DNA of 64,000 bases from assembly GCF_028010285.1 (NCBI RefSeq), contig NZ_CP116304.1:3116501-3180500 (forward strand). Direction: 5' to 3'. The DNA is from Pseudomonas sp. Q1-7 (GTDB lineage Bacteria > Pseudomonadota > Gammaproteobacteria > Pseudomonadales > Pseudomonadaceae). Shown piece after piece: positions 11,788 to 20,191 of this stretch; within the stretch, counting starts at the first letter, position 1; every line of letters begins with the position of its first letter. The notes beneath the pieces are model-generated. The model had not been told where the DNA came from. It saw only the letters and a list, made by a program, of their open reading frames with translations, and did no database searches. Made by a program: the position numbers and the translations under genes.

Positions 11788-13383
11788 ATGTCCGCATACC
11801 AGAACGAGATCAAGGCAGTAGCCGCGCTGAAAGAGAAGTACGGCACCAGCTGGAGCGCGATCAACCCCGAATACGCTGCTCGCATGCGCGTCCAGAACCG
11901 TTTCAAGACCGGCCTGGACATTGCCAAATACACCGCCGCCATCATGCGCAAGGACATGGCCGAGTACGACGCCGACTCCTCCGTCTACACCCAGTCCCTG
12001 GGCTGCTGGCATGGCTTCATCGGTCAGCAGAAGCTGATCTCCATCAAGAAGCACCTGAAGACCACCAACAAGCGCTACCTCTACCTGTCGGGCTGGATGG
12101 TCGCCGCCCTGCGCTCCGACTTCGGCCCGCTGCCGGATCAGTCGATGCACGAGAAGACCGCCGTTGCCGGCCTGATCGAAGAGCTCTACACCTTCCTGCG
12201 CCAGGCCGACGCCCGCGAGCTGGACCTGCTGTTCAGCGCCCTGGACGCCGCCCGCGCCGCTGGCGACAAGGCCAAGGAAGCCGACGTACAGGCCCAGATC
12301 GACAACTTCGAAACCCACGTAGTGCCGATCATCGCCGACATCGATGCCGGTTTCGGCAACGCCGAGGCCACCTACCTGCTGGCCAAGAAGATGATCGAAG
12401 CCGGTGCCTGCTGCATCCAGATCGAGAACCAGGTTTCCGACGAGAAGCAGTGCGGCCACCAGGACGGCAAAGTGACCGTTCCGCACGAAGACTTCCTCGC
12501 CAAGATCAACGCGGTTCGCTACGCCTTCCTCGAACTGGGCATCGACGACGGTGTAATCGTTGCCCGTACCGACTCCCTGGGCGCCGGCCTGACCAAGCAG
12601 ATCGCCGTTACCCGCCAGCCGGGCGACCTGGGCGACCAGTACAACTCCTTCCTGGACTGCGAGGAAATCTCCGCTGCCGAACTGCAGAACGGCGATGTAG
12701 TGATCAATCGCGGCGGCAAGCTGCTGCGTCCCAAGCGCCTGGCTTCCAACCTGTTCCAGTTCCGCAAGGGCACCGGCGAAGACCGCTGCGTCCTGGACTG
12801 CATCACGTCGCTGCAGAACGGCGCCGACATGCTGTGGATCGAAACCGAGAAGCCCCACGTCGGCCAGATCAAGGGCATGGTTGACCGCATCCGCGAAGTC
12901 ATCCCGAATGCCAAGCTGGTGTACAACAACAGCCCGTCCTTCAACTGGACCCTGAACTTCCGCCAGCAGGTGTTTGACACCTGGGTTGCCGAAGGCAAGG
13001 ACGTTTCCGCCTACGACCGCGCCAAGCTGATGGGCACCGAGTACGACGAAACCGAACTGGCCCAGGTTGCCGACGAGAAGATCCGTACCTTCCAGCGCGA
13101 CGGTTCCGCCCAGGCTGGCATCTTCCACCACCTGATCACCCTGCCGACCTACCACACCGCGGCCCTGTCCACCGACAACCTGGCCAAAGGCTACTTCGCC
13201 GACCAGGGCATGCTGGCCTACGTGAAGGGCGTGCAGCGTCAGGAACTGCGTCAGGGTATCGCCTGCGTCAAGCACCAGAACATGGCGGGCTCCGACATTG
13301 GCGACAACCACAAAGAGTACTTCGCTGGCGAAGCGGCCCTGAAAGCGAGCGGTAAAGACAACACCATGAACCAGTTCCACTAA
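11788..13383 (+). CDS. aceA: Isocitrate lyase (long subfamily)
   Basis: A 531-residue isocitrate lyase, first enzyme of the glyoxylate shunt, which splits isocitrate to glyoxylate and succinate. The active-site loop is SDEKQCGHQDGK, so the usual K-[KR]-C-G-H reads K-Q-C-G-H. The metal/substrate segments DIDAGFGNAEATYLLAKKMIEAG and VARTDSLGAGLTKQI are present. The length fits the longer pseudomonad-type subfamily rather than the 434-residue E. coli enzyme. The ATG at 11788 has AAGGA 7 bases upstream; an in-frame GTG 45 bases earlier (11743) is less likely. It competes with icd and idh for isocitrate. A strong terminator follows. Confidence 0.97.
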   Translation: MSAYQNEIKAVAALKEKYGTSWSAINPEYAARMRVQNRFKTGLDIAKYTAAIMRKDMAEYDADSSVYTQSLGCWHGFIGQQKLISIKKHLKTTNKRYLYLSGWMVAALRSDFGPLPDQSMHEKTAVAGLIEELYTFLRQADARELDLLFSALDAARAAGDKAKEADVQAQIDNFETHVVPIIADIDAGFGNAEATYLLAKKMIEAGACCIQIENQVSDEKQCGHQDGKVTVPHEDFLAKINAVRYAFLELGIDDGVIVARTDSLGAGLTKQIAVTRQPGDLGDQYNSFLDCEEISAAELQNGDVVINRGGKLLRPKRLASNLFQFRKGTGEDRCVLDCITSLQNGADMLWIETEKPHVGQIKGMVDRIREVIPNAKLVYNNSPSFNWTLNFRQQVFDTWVAEGKDVSAYDRAKLMGTEYDETELAQVADEKIRTFQRDGSAQAGIFHHLITLPTYHTAALSTDNLAKGYFADQGMLAYVKGVQRQELRQGIACVKHQNMAGSDIGDNHKEYFAGEAALKASGKDNTMNQFH

Positions 13384-13434
13384 GAGGAGCTGCCACCGGT
13401 CGACCACGCATCGACCGGACATGGCGAGTCAATG

Positions 13435-13466
13435 AACCCCGGTGCCCGCACCGGGGTTTTCTTTTT
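13435..13466 (+). terminator. Rho-independent terminator of aceA
   Basis: AACCCCGGTG (13435-13444) pairs perfectly with CACCGGGGTT (13449-13458) over a four-base loop, followed by TTCTTTTTC. It lies 51 bases after the aceA stop. Confidence 0.92.
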
Positions 13467-13548
13467 CCCGCCCTCGGCCCCCATCCTCGGAGGGTTGCCA
13501 CGCCGCCACGCAGCCCTAGAATCGGGAAGAAATCCCGGAGCCCCGGCC

Positions 13549-14148
13549 ATGCCGCGAATCCTGCTGCTGATCTTCCTGCTCATGTCCCCTACCCTGCGCG
13601 CCGGCGATCTGGAGCTGCTGGTCAATCAACCCCAACTGGGGGAGATCCTCGACGACCTCAAGGCCAGCCAGCATCCGCGCTTCGCCGTGGTCGACTATGG
13701 CCGCGCGTCCACTTTGCCCCGCTTCTACCTGTTCGACCGTCGCAGCCATGCCCTGCTGGGCAGCTTCCGGGTTGCCCATGGCAAGGGCTCGGACCCGGAC
13801 CATGATGGCCAGGCCGACAGCTTTTCCAACGCCCTTGGCAGCCGCGCGACCTCCCTCGGCCTGTTCCGAACATCCGAAGTCTTCGACAGCAAGGAACCTG
13901 GCCACGGCCGCTCCATGCGCCTCATCGGCCTCAGCCTGAGCAACAGCAATGCCGAGCAGCGCGCCATCGTCATCCACGCGAACGCCTACATGGAGGAGGC
14001 CTTCATTCGCGAGCACGGCGTGCCAGGCCGCAGCTTCGGCTGCCTGGTACTCTCCGGCACCGACCGCGACCGAGTGATCGAGCAGTTGCAAGGGGGCGCA
14101 CTCATATTCGCCATCACTCAAAAAGTTCCGCGGCTCGCACACCACTGA
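13549..14148 (+). CDS. Murein L,D-transpeptidase catalytic-domain family protein (exported)
   Basis: A 199-residue exported protein with signal peptide MPRILLLIFLLMSPTLRA. The body matches the YkuD_2-type L,D-transpeptidase-like family: FAVVDYGRASTLPRFYLFDR, then FRVAHGKGSDPDHDGQA, a His in IVIHANAYMEEAFIREHG, and the catalytic-type GRSFGCLVLSG with the nucleophilic Cys. Family members are predicted to act on peptidoglycan peptide cross-links in the periplasm. The ATG at 13549 is preceded by GGAG at 13537-13540; a longer in-frame reading starts inside the aceA terminator and is rejected. It is monocistronic or co-transcribed with the following PhoX-like gene across 114 bases. Confidence 0.85.
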   Translation: MPRILLLIFLLMSPTLRAGDLELLVNQPQLGEILDDLKASQHPRFAVVDYGRASTLPRFYLFDRRSHALLGSFRVAHGKGSDPDHDGQADSFSNALGSRATSLGLFRTSEVFDSKEPGHGRSMRLIGLSLSNSNAEQRAIVIHANAYMEEAFIREHGVPGRSFGCLVLSGTDRDRVIEQLQGGALIFAITQKVPRLAHH

Positions 14149-14150
14149 CA

Positions 14151-14205
14151 GGAACCGTGAGCCATATCCCAGGCAACAGTTCCTCCATCGCACTGTCACG
14201 GTTCC
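14151..14205. repeat. 10-bp perfect inverted repeat upstream of the PhoX-like gene
   Basis: GGAACCGTGA (14151-14160) and TCACGGTTCC (14196-14205) are perfect complements separated by 35 bases. The right arm overlaps a candidate PHO box. No T-run follows. It could be an operator, or an mRNA stem at the end of the transpeptidase transcript. Confidence 0.45.
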
Positions 14206-14210
14206 GTCGC
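14193..14210 (+). promoter_or_regulatory. Candidate PHO box
   Basis: CTGTCAC (14193-14199), four bases, then CCGTCGC (14204-14210) resembles the PhoB direct repeat CTGTCAT-N4-CTGTCAT, with 6/7 and 4/7 matches. Position 53 bases before the PhoX-like gene makes phosphate control plausible, but the second half is weak. Confidence 0.3.
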
Positions 14211-14262
14211 TTTCAGGCCTTAGCGTCAGATCTCCGTCGATTCGCCTGCGTGGAGACCCGCC

Positions 14263-16257
14263 TTGAACCAACACAACGACAATGCCGTGCTCTTTGGCAA
14301 CGGCGACGAACTGCCCAGCAACACCAGTAACAATCCCCATATCAATGACCTGATTGGCGGACTCAACCGCCGTCAGGTAGTGGTCGGCGGTGCAGCCATG
14401 GGCGCCCTCGCCTTCCTCGGTGCAGCCCTGCCTGTCGATGCGGTGGCCGCTGGCACCGAGGCCAAGGGTTTCCCCTTCAGGCCGCGTTCGCGCCTGCCGT
14501 TCGAGCCCGTCGCCGTCGGCCGCGCCGACACCATCAGCGTGCCGCCGGGCTACAAGGCCACACCCTTCATTCCCTGGGGCACCCCTATCACCGGGCGCTA
14601 CCCCGCCTTCGCCGAGGACGCCAGTAACAGCGCCCAGGACCAGGCGGAGCAGATCGGCATGCACCATGACGGCATGCACTTCTTCCCCATCGACGCCCGC
14701 CGTGGCCCCGGCAAGCGTTCGGATCACGGCCTGCTGGTGCTGAACCACGAATACATCGATGCGCCGCTGCTGCACCCCAACGGCCCGACAGTGGTCGACG
14801 GCAAGCGCGTCAGCGCCGAAGAGGTTCGCAAGGAGATCAATGCCCACGGCGTCTCGGTGGTGGAGATTCGCCGCAACGTGCAAGGGGAATGGGAGGTGGT
14901 CCCGAGCCGCCGCAACCGACGCATCACTGCGGCGACCCCGATGCAGATCGCCGGGCCCGCCCGAGGCCACAAGCTGCTACAGACCCGCCATAGCCCCCAG
15001 GGCACCGCCACCCGAGGCACCCAGAACAACTGCTCCAATGGCTTTACCCCCTGGGGCACCTACCTCACCTGCGAGGAGAACTGGGCCGGCTACTTCGCCA
15101 CCCGCGACACCAGCCTGCCCCGCGAACTGCAACGCTACGGCCTGCGTGCCGCCAGCCGCTTCGGCTGGGAAACCCTGCCCGGCGACGAGTTCGAACGCTT
15201 CGACGCGACCCGCAAGGCCACCGACGCCAAGGGCGACTACCGCAACGAGCCGAACCACTTCGGCTGGATCGTGGAGATCGACCCCTTCGACCCCGACTCC
15301 ACTCCGGTCAAGCACACCGCCCTGGGCCGCTTCGCCCATGAGGGCCTGATCTTCGCGCCGGTGAAACCCGGCCGCCCGGTGGTCTGCTATTCCGGCGACG
15401 ACTCCCAGAATGAGTACATCTACAAGTACGTCAGCCGCGACAAATACCGGCCCGGCCAAGCCACCGGCCGCCTCCTGGACGAAGGCACCCTCTACGTTGC
15501 CCGCTTCAACGCCGACGGCAGTGGCGACTGGCTGGCCCTGGACATCAACGACCGGCACTTCCTCAAGGCCTGTCTGGCCGCCGGCGTCAGCTTTGCCGAC
15601 CAGGGCGAAGTCCTGATCAACACCCGTCTGGCCGCCGACATCGTCGGCGCCACACGCATGGACCGCCCGGAATGGGGCGCCGTGAACCCGGACAATGGCG
15701 AGGTCTACTTCACCCTGACCAACAACACCGCGCGAACCACGGCCGACGCCGCCAACCCGCGTCCAGCCAACGCCTACGGCCACATCATCCGCTGGCGAGA
15801 GGACAGCCGCGACCACGCCGGGCGACGTTTCGACTGGAACATCTTCCTGCTTGCCGGCCCCGAGAGCGACAGCCGTGGCCCGAACAGCAAGCCCCTGGAT
15901 GCGCAGAACATCCTGGCCAGCCCGGACGGCCTCTGGTTCGATGATGAAGGCCGCCTCTGGATCCAGACCGACATGAGCGGCAGCCAACTGAGCGCCGGCC
16001 CCTTCGGCAACAACCAGATGCTGGTAGCCGATCCCCGCAGCGGCGAACTCAAGCGATTCCTGGTCGGACCGCTGGGTGCCGAAGTCACCGGCATCAGCGC
16101 CACACCGGACTTCCGTACCTTGTTCGTGAACATCCAGCACCCCGGCGAAGGCTCCACCGCCACCAACCTGCTCAGCACCTGGCCGGACGGTCCGGGCAAG
16201 CGCCCTCGCTCGTCCACCGTGGTCGTTACCCGGGAAGACGGGCGCCGCCTGCTCTGA
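14263..16257 (+). CDS. PhoX-family (DUF839) Tat-exported phosphatase-like protein
   Basis: A 664-residue PhoX/DUF839 protein. The N-terminus carries a twin-arginine signal (LNRRQVVVGGAAMGALAFLG), so it is exported folded to the periplasm. The family core is visible as HGLLVLNHEYID, GTQNNCSNGFTPWGTYLTCEENW, HGRFAHEG-type AALGRFAHEGLIF segment, YSGDDSQNEYIYKYVS, and PDGLWFDDEGRLWIQTDMSG. PhoX enzymes are Ca2+/Fe3+-dependent alkaline phosphatases; activity here is inferred. The start is a TTG at 14263 with GGAG at 14252-14255; no ATG is available near the Tat motif. A strong terminator follows. Confidence 0.85.
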   Translation: MNQHNDNAVLFGNGDELPSNTSNNPHINDLIGGLNRRQVVVGGAAMGALAFLGAALPVDAVAAGTEAKGFPFRPRSRLPFEPVAVGRADTISVPPGYKATPFIPWGTPITGRYPAFAEDASNSAQDQAEQIGMHHDGMHFFPIDARRGPGKRSDHGLLVLNHEYIDAPLLHPNGPTVVDGKRVSAEEVRKEINAHGVSVVEIRRNVQGEWEVVPSRRNRRITAATPMQIAGPARGHKLLQTRHSPQGTATRGTQNNCSNGFTPWGTYLTCEENWAGYFATRDTSLPRELQRYGLRAASRFGWETLPGDEFERFDATRKATDAKGDYRNEPNHFGWIVEIDPFDPDSTPVKHTALGRFAHEGLIFAPVKPGRPVVCYSGDDSQNEYIYKYVSRDKYRPGQATGRLLDEGTLYVARFNADGSGDWLALDINDRHFLKACLAAGVSFADQGEVLINTRLAADIVGATRMDRPEWGAVNPDNGEVYFTLTNNTARTTADAANPRPANAYGHIIRWREDSRDHAGRRFDWNIFLLAGPESDSRGPNSKPLDAQNILASPDGLWFDDEGRLWIQTDMSGSQLSAGPFGNNQMLVADPRSGELKRFLVGPLGAEVTGISATPDFRTLFVNIQHPGEGSTATNLLSTWPDGPGKRPRSSTVVVTREDGRRLL

Positions 16258-16269
16258 TCCACTCGGCGT

Positions 16270-16305
16270 AGTTGGCCGACCCGCAAGGTCGGCCAACTCT
16301 TTTTC
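16270..16305 (+). terminator. Rho-independent terminator of the PhoX-like gene
   Basis: AGTTGGCCGACC (16270-16281) pairs perfectly with GGTCGGCCAACT (16287-16298) over a CGCAA loop, followed by CTTTTT. It insulates the nuo leader from upstream transcription. Confidence 0.95.
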
Positions 16306-16414
16306 CACTCAGACAAAGCTGCATGAACAAAAACAGAGGGAATTGTCGCAATTATGAAAGTCCCGAAAGAACAACTAAGGAGGCTTTTCCGCATATTTGA
16401 TTAGGCAATTTCTT

Positions 16415-16441
16415 ACTACTTTGAGAGAACTCTCGTGTAGT
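16415..16441. promoter_or_regulatory. Nested dyad upstream of nuo
   Basis: The outer arms ACTAC (16415-16419) and GTAGT (16437-16441) enclose the inner arms GAGAG (16423-16427) and CTCTC (16430-16434), all perfectly complementary. The symmetrical layout looks like a protein-binding operator. The outer arms share the ACTAC/GTAGT sequence with the aceA leader repeat. Confidence 0.45.
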
Positions 16442-16464
16442 GATTAATTAACCACCAATCAAAT

Positions 16465-16483
16465 GCTAATGACTATCATTATC
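16465..16483. promoter_or_regulatory. Fur box upstream of nuoA
   Basis: GCTAATGACTATCATTATC matches the 19-bp Fur consensus (GATAATGATAATCATTATC) at 16 of 19 positions. It lies 266 bases before the nuoA start, so it may control a distal nuo promoter or an unseen short RNA. Iron control of complex I, which needs many Fe-S clusters, would be logical. Confidence 0.65.
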
Positions 16484-16626
16484 CGCCAGAACCAACCGAC
16501 GACTGCGACATAAGGCCGCAATCCGACCAAGGCCTAACGAAGGGCTGAAAGCCGCGCCACTACTGGCCCGCCGCCAACATCAAGGTGCGAAAAACGGCCG
16601 CGCGGGCAATTTTTTGGCTTGAAAAA

Positions 16627-16656
16627 TTTACTTGCACACCCGCTCGGGCATAAAAT
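16627..16656 (+). promoter_or_regulatory. Candidate sigma-70 promoter of nuo
   Basis: TTTACT (16627-16632), 18-base spacer and TAAAAT (16651-16656; 5/6 match to TATAAT). The predicted start near 16663 would give a leader of about 85 bases before nuoA. Confidence 0.45.
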
Positions 16657-16748
16657 TGTCGGAATCGATTGCCGGGGCATCATTTGACGCCCGGCAGTAA
16701 ACCTTTTAACGCAAGTGAACGCCGTTCCTTGTCTTAAGGAGTTCCGGC

Positions 16749-17162
16749 ATGTCGGAAGCAACTGCCATCATCTCCCATAACTGGGGTTTCGCCGTTTTCC
16801 TGCTGGGTGTCGTCGGCCTCTGCGCCTTCATGATCGGGGTTTCGAGTCTGCTGGGCAGCCGCGCCATCGGTCGCAGCAAGAACGACCCCTTCGAATCCGG
16901 CATGCTCCCCACCGGCACCGCCCGCCTGCGTCTCTCCGCCAAGTTCTATCTGGTCGCGATGCTCTTCGTGATCTTCGACGTCGAAGCCCTCTTTCTCTTC
17001 GCTTGGTCCGTCTCCGTCCGTGAAAGCGGCTGGGCCGGCTTTATCGAAGCAACCATTTTCATAGCAATTCTGTTGGCAGGTCTTGTCTACCTTTGGCGCA
17101 TCGGGGCGCTGGATTGGGCTCCCGAAGGTCGTCGCAAGCGGCAGGCGAAGCTAAAACAATGA
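16749..17162 (+). CDS. nuoA: NADH-quinone oxidoreductase subunit A
   Basis: A 137-residue membrane subunit of proton-pumping complex I with three hydrophobic helices (residues about 15-35, 68-90 and 97-118). The conserved loop [34 protein letters not shown] is the family signature, including the acidic FDVEALF in helix 2. The AGGAG 7 bases before the ATG is strong. It is first of thirteen nuo genes, all in the same direction and in the canonical order A to N. Confidence 0.97.
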   Translation: MSEATAIISHNWGFAVFLLGVVGLCAFMIGVSSLLGSRAIGRSKNDPFESGMLPTGTARLRLSAKFYLVAMLFVIFDVEALFLFAWSVSVRESGWAGFIEATIFIAILLAGLVYLWRIGALDWAPEGRRKRQAKLKQ

Positions 17163-17172
17163 GGCTTTGGCA

Positions 17173-17850
17173 ATGCAATACAAACTTACTCGGATCGATC
17201 CGGATGCGACTTACGAGCAGTATCCGATCGGCGAACGGGAGACCGTTTCCGACCCGCTGACCGAAGATCAGGTGCACAAGAACATCTTCCTGGGCAAGCT
17301 CGAGGATGTTCTCAACGGAGCAGTCAACTGGGGTCGCAAGAACTCCTTGTGGCCGTACAACTTCGGTCTCTCCTGCTGCTACGTGGAAATGACCACCGCC
17401 TTTACCGCGCCGCACGATATCGCGCGCTTCGGTGCGGAAGTCATTCGCGCATCACCTCGCCAGGCGGATTTCATGGTTATCGCCGGCACCTGCTTCATCA
17501 AGATGGCACCGGTCATCCAGCGCCTCTATGAGCAGATGCTGGAGCCCAAGTGGGTGATCTCCATGGGTTCGTGCGCGAACTCCGGTGGCATGTACGACAT
17601 TTACTCGGTCGTTCAGGGCGTGGACAAGTTCCTCCCCGTGGACGTCTACATTCCCGGCTGCCCGCCCCGTCCGGAGGCGTTCCTGCAAGGCCTGATGCTG
17701 CTGCAGGAATCCATCGGCCAGGAGCGCCGCCCGCTATCCTGGGTCGTGGGGGACCAAGGCATCTATCGTGCCGACATGCCCTCGGAGCGGGAAAAGCGCC
17801 GCGAACAGCGTATTCAGGTCACCAACCTGCGCAGCCCCGACGAAGTCTGA
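17173..17850 (+). CDS. nuoB: NADH-quinone oxidoreductase subunit B
   Basis: A 225-residue peripheral-arm subunit that holds cluster N2, the last 4Fe-4S before quinone. The cluster ligands are visible as the tandem cysteines in [42 protein letters not shown] and [14 protein letters not shown]. The ATG at 17173 is preferred over an upstream in-frame TTG at 17167, as TGAGG is 8 bases before it. A charged C-terminal tail ([10 protein letters not shown]) is typical for gammaproteobacteria. A 62-bp gap separates it from nuoCD. Confidence 0.97.
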   Translation: MQYKLTRIDPDATYEQYPIGERETVSDPLTEDQVHKNIFLGKLEDVLNGAVNWGRKNSLWPYNFGLSCCYVEMTTAFTAPHDIARFGAEVIRASPRQADFMVIAGTCFIKMAPVIQRLYEQMLEPKWVISMGSCANSGGMYDIYSVVQGVDKFLPVDVYIPGCPPRPEAFLQGLMLLQESIGQERRPLSWVVGDQGIYRADMPSEREKRREQRIQVTNLRSPDEV

Positions 17851-17912
17851 GCCTGATCTTCTCCGCGAAGACCCAGGCTCATTCTTTACGTTGACGAATA
17901 GCGACCGAGACC

Positions 17913-19694
17913 ATGACTGCAGACACCGTTCTGTCCATCCCGCCCTACAAGGCTGACGACCAAGATGTCGTCGTAGAACTGAATTCCCGCTTCGGCGCCG
18001 AAAGCTTCACCCTCCAGTCGACCCGCACCGGCATGCCGGTGATCTGGGTCGGCCGCGACAAGCTGATCGACGTCCTGAAGTTCCTGCGCAACCTGCCGCG
18101 CCCCTACGTCATGCTGTACGACCTGCATGGCGTCGATGAGCGCCTGCGCACCCAGCGCCGCGGCCTGCCGGACGCCGACTTCACCGTGTTCTACCACCTC
18201 ATGTCGCTGGAACGTAACAGTGACGTGATGATCAAGGTCGCCCTGTCCGAGGGCGACCTGAACCTGCCCACCGCCACCGGCATCTGGCCGAACGCCAACT
18301 GGTACGAGCGGGAAGTCTGGGACATGTACGGCATCACCTTCGCCGGCCATCCGCATCTGTCGCGGATCATGATGCCCAACACCTGGGAAGGTCACCCGCT
18401 GCGCAAGGACTACCCGGCGCGCGCCACCGAATTCGACCCCTTCAGCCTGACCCTGGCCAAGCACCAGCTTGAAGAGGAAGCCGCGCGTTTCCGCCCGGAG
18501 GACTGGGGCATGAAGCGCCACGGCGAGAACGAGGACTACATGTTCCTCAACCTCGGCCCGAACCACCCGTCCGCGCACGGTGCTTTCCGCATCATCCTGC
18601 AACTGGACGGCGAAGAGATCGTCGACTGCGTGCCGGAAGTCGGCTACCACCACCGCGGCGCCGAGAAAATGGCCGAGCGCCAGTCCTGGCACAGCTTCAT
18701 CCCCTACACCGACCGCATCGACTACCTCGGCGGCGTGATGAACAACCTGCCGTACGTCCTCGCGGTGGAGAAGCTCGCCGGCATCAAGGTGCCGCAGCGG
18801 GTCGACTTCATCCGCGTGATGATGGCCGAGTTCTTCCGGATCACCAGCCACCTGCTGTTCCTGGGTACCTACATCCAGGACGTCGGCGCCATGACCCCGG
18901 TGTTCTTCACCTTCACCGACCGCCAGCGCGCCTACAAGGTGATCGAGGCAGTCACCGGCTTCCGCCTGCACCCGGCCTGGTACCGCATCGGCGGCGTCGC
19001 CCACGACCTGCCGCGTGGCTGGGATGGCCTGGTCAAGGAGTTCGTCGAATGGCTGCCCAAGCGCCTCGACGAATACGAAAAGGCTGCCCTGAAGAACAGC
19101 ATCCTGCGTGGCCGTACCATCGGCGTCGCCCAGTACAACACCAAGGAAGCTCTCGAGTGGGGCGTCACCGGTGCCGGCCTGCGCTCCACCGGTTGCGACT
19201 TCGACCTGCGCAAGGCCCGACCCTACTCCGGCTACGAGAACTTCGAGTTCGAAGTGCCCCTGGCCCACAACGGCGACGCCTACGACCGCTGCATGGTCCG
19301 CGTGGAAGAGATGCGCCAAAGCATCCGCATCATCGACCAGTGCCTGAAGAACATGCCGGAAGGCCCGTACAAGGCGGACCACCCGCTGACCACGCCGCCG
19401 CCGAAAGAGCGCACGCTGCAGCACATCGAGACCCTGATCACCCACTTCCTGCAGGTTTCCTGGGGTCCGGTCATGCCGGCCAACGAAGCCTTCCAGATGA
19501 TCGAGGCGACCAAGGGCATCAACAGCTACTACCTCACCAGCGACGGCAGCACCATGAGCTACCGCACCCGGATCCGGACGCCCAGCTTCCCCCACCTGCA
19601 GCAGATCCCCTCGGTGATCCGCGGCAGCATGGTGGCGGACCTGATCGCCTACCTGGGCAGTATCGACTTCGTAATGGCTGACGTGGACCGCTGA
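17913..19694 (+). CDS. nuoCD: NADH-quinone oxidoreductase fused subunit C/D
   Basis: A 593-residue fusion of NuoC (30-kDa subunit, residues about 25-175, with [22 protein letters not shown]) and NuoD (49-kDa subunit, from about residue 205, with [28 protein letters not shown] and the C-terminal [11 protein letters not shown]). NuoD lines the quinone-binding cavity together with NuoB. The fusion is normal in enterobacteria and pseudomonads. Spacing to nuoE is two bases. Confidence 0.97.
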   Translation: MTADTVLSIPPYKADDQDVVVELNSRFGAESFTLQSTRTGMPVIWVGRDKLIDVLKFLRNLPRPYVMLYDLHGVDERLRTQRRGLPDADFTVFYHLMSLERNSDVMIKVALSEGDLNLPTATGIWPNANWYEREVWDMYGITFAGHPHLSRIMMPNTWEGHPLRKDYPARATEFDPFSLTLAKHQLEEEAARFRPEDWGMKRHGENEDYMFLNLGPNHPSAHGAFRIILQLDGEEIVDCVPEVGYHHRGAEKMAERQSWHSFIPYTDRIDYLGGVMNNLPYVLAVEKLAGIKVPQRVDFIRVMMAEFFRITSHLLFLGTYIQDVGAMTPVFFTFTDRQRAYKVIEAVTGFRLHPAWYRIGGVAHDLPRGWDGLVKEFVEWLPKRLDEYEKAALKNSILRGRTIGVAQYNTKEALEWGVTGAGLRSTGCDFDLRKARPYSGYENFEFEVPLAHNGDAYDRCMVRVEEMRQSIRIIDQCLKNMPEGPYKADHPLTTPPPKERTLQHIETLITHFLQVSWGPVMPANEAFQMIEATKGINSYYLTSDGSTMSYRTRIRTPSFPHLQQIPSVIRGSMVADLIAYLGSIDFVMADVDR

Positions 19695-19696
19695 TC

Positions 19697-20191
19697 ATGA
19701 GCACCCTTATCCAGACCGACCGTTTCGTCCTCAGCGAAACCGAGCGCTCGGCCATCGAGCACGAAATGCACCACTACGAGGACCCGCGTGCGGCGTCCAT
19801 CGAAGCCCTGAAGATCGTCCAGAAAGAGCGTGGCTGGGTGCCGGACGGCGCCGCCGACGCCATTGGCGCGATCCTTGGCATCCCCGCCAGCGACGTCGAA
19901 GGCGTTGCGACCTTCTATAGCCAGATCTTCCGTCAGCCGGTCGGCCGCCACGTGATCCGCGTGTGCGACAGCATGACCTGCTATGTCGGCGGCCATGAGT
20001 CCGTCGTTGCCGAAATGCAGAAGCAACTCGGCATCGGCCTCGGCCAGACCACCACCGACAACCGTTTCACCCTGCTGCCGGTGTGCTGCCTGGGCAACTG
20101 CGACAAGGCCCCGGCCGTGATGATCGACGACGACACTTTCGGCGACGTCCAGCCCGACGGCGTCGCCACGCTGCTGGAGGCCTACCCATGA
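19697..20191 (+). CDS. nuoE: NADH-quinone oxidoreductase subunit E
   Basis: A 164-residue 24-kDa-type subunit carrying the 2Fe-2S cluster N1a in a thioredoxin-like fold. Ligands are in [13 protein letters not shown] and [18 protein letters not shown]. The N-terminal helical region ([18 protein letters not shown]) is conserved. It lies two bases after nuoCD, and its stop overlaps the nuoF start (ATGA), so subunits E and F of the NADH-dehydrogenase module are translationally coupled. Confidence 0.97.
   Translation: MSTLIQTDRFVLSETERSAIEHEMHHYEDPRAASIEALKIVQKERGWVPDGAADAIGAILGIPASDVEGVATFYSQIFRQPVGRHVIRVCDSMTCYVGGHESVVAEMQKQLGIGLGQTTTDNRFTLLPVCCLGNCDKAPAVMIDDDTFGDVQPDGVATLLEAYP

Larger units (their letters stand above)
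16306..16748 (+). promoter_or_regulatory. nuo operon leader region
   Basis: An unusually AT-rich gap of over 440 bp between the PhoX-gene terminator and nuoA. It contains a dyad (16415-16441), a strong Fur-box match (16465-16483) and a plausible sigma-70 promoter (16627-16656), listed separately. No credible ORF is present. A weak G+C hairpin followed by six Ts near 16592-16617 could end a short RNA. The nuoA Shine-Dalgarno AGGAG is at 16738-16742. Confidence 0.7.

Noticed and set aside
17851-17912. Extra small gene or frameshift in the 62-bp nuoB-nuoCD gap
   Set aside because: The gap has no credible ORF, and both flanking proteins have normal ends. Gaps of this kind are common at this junction.
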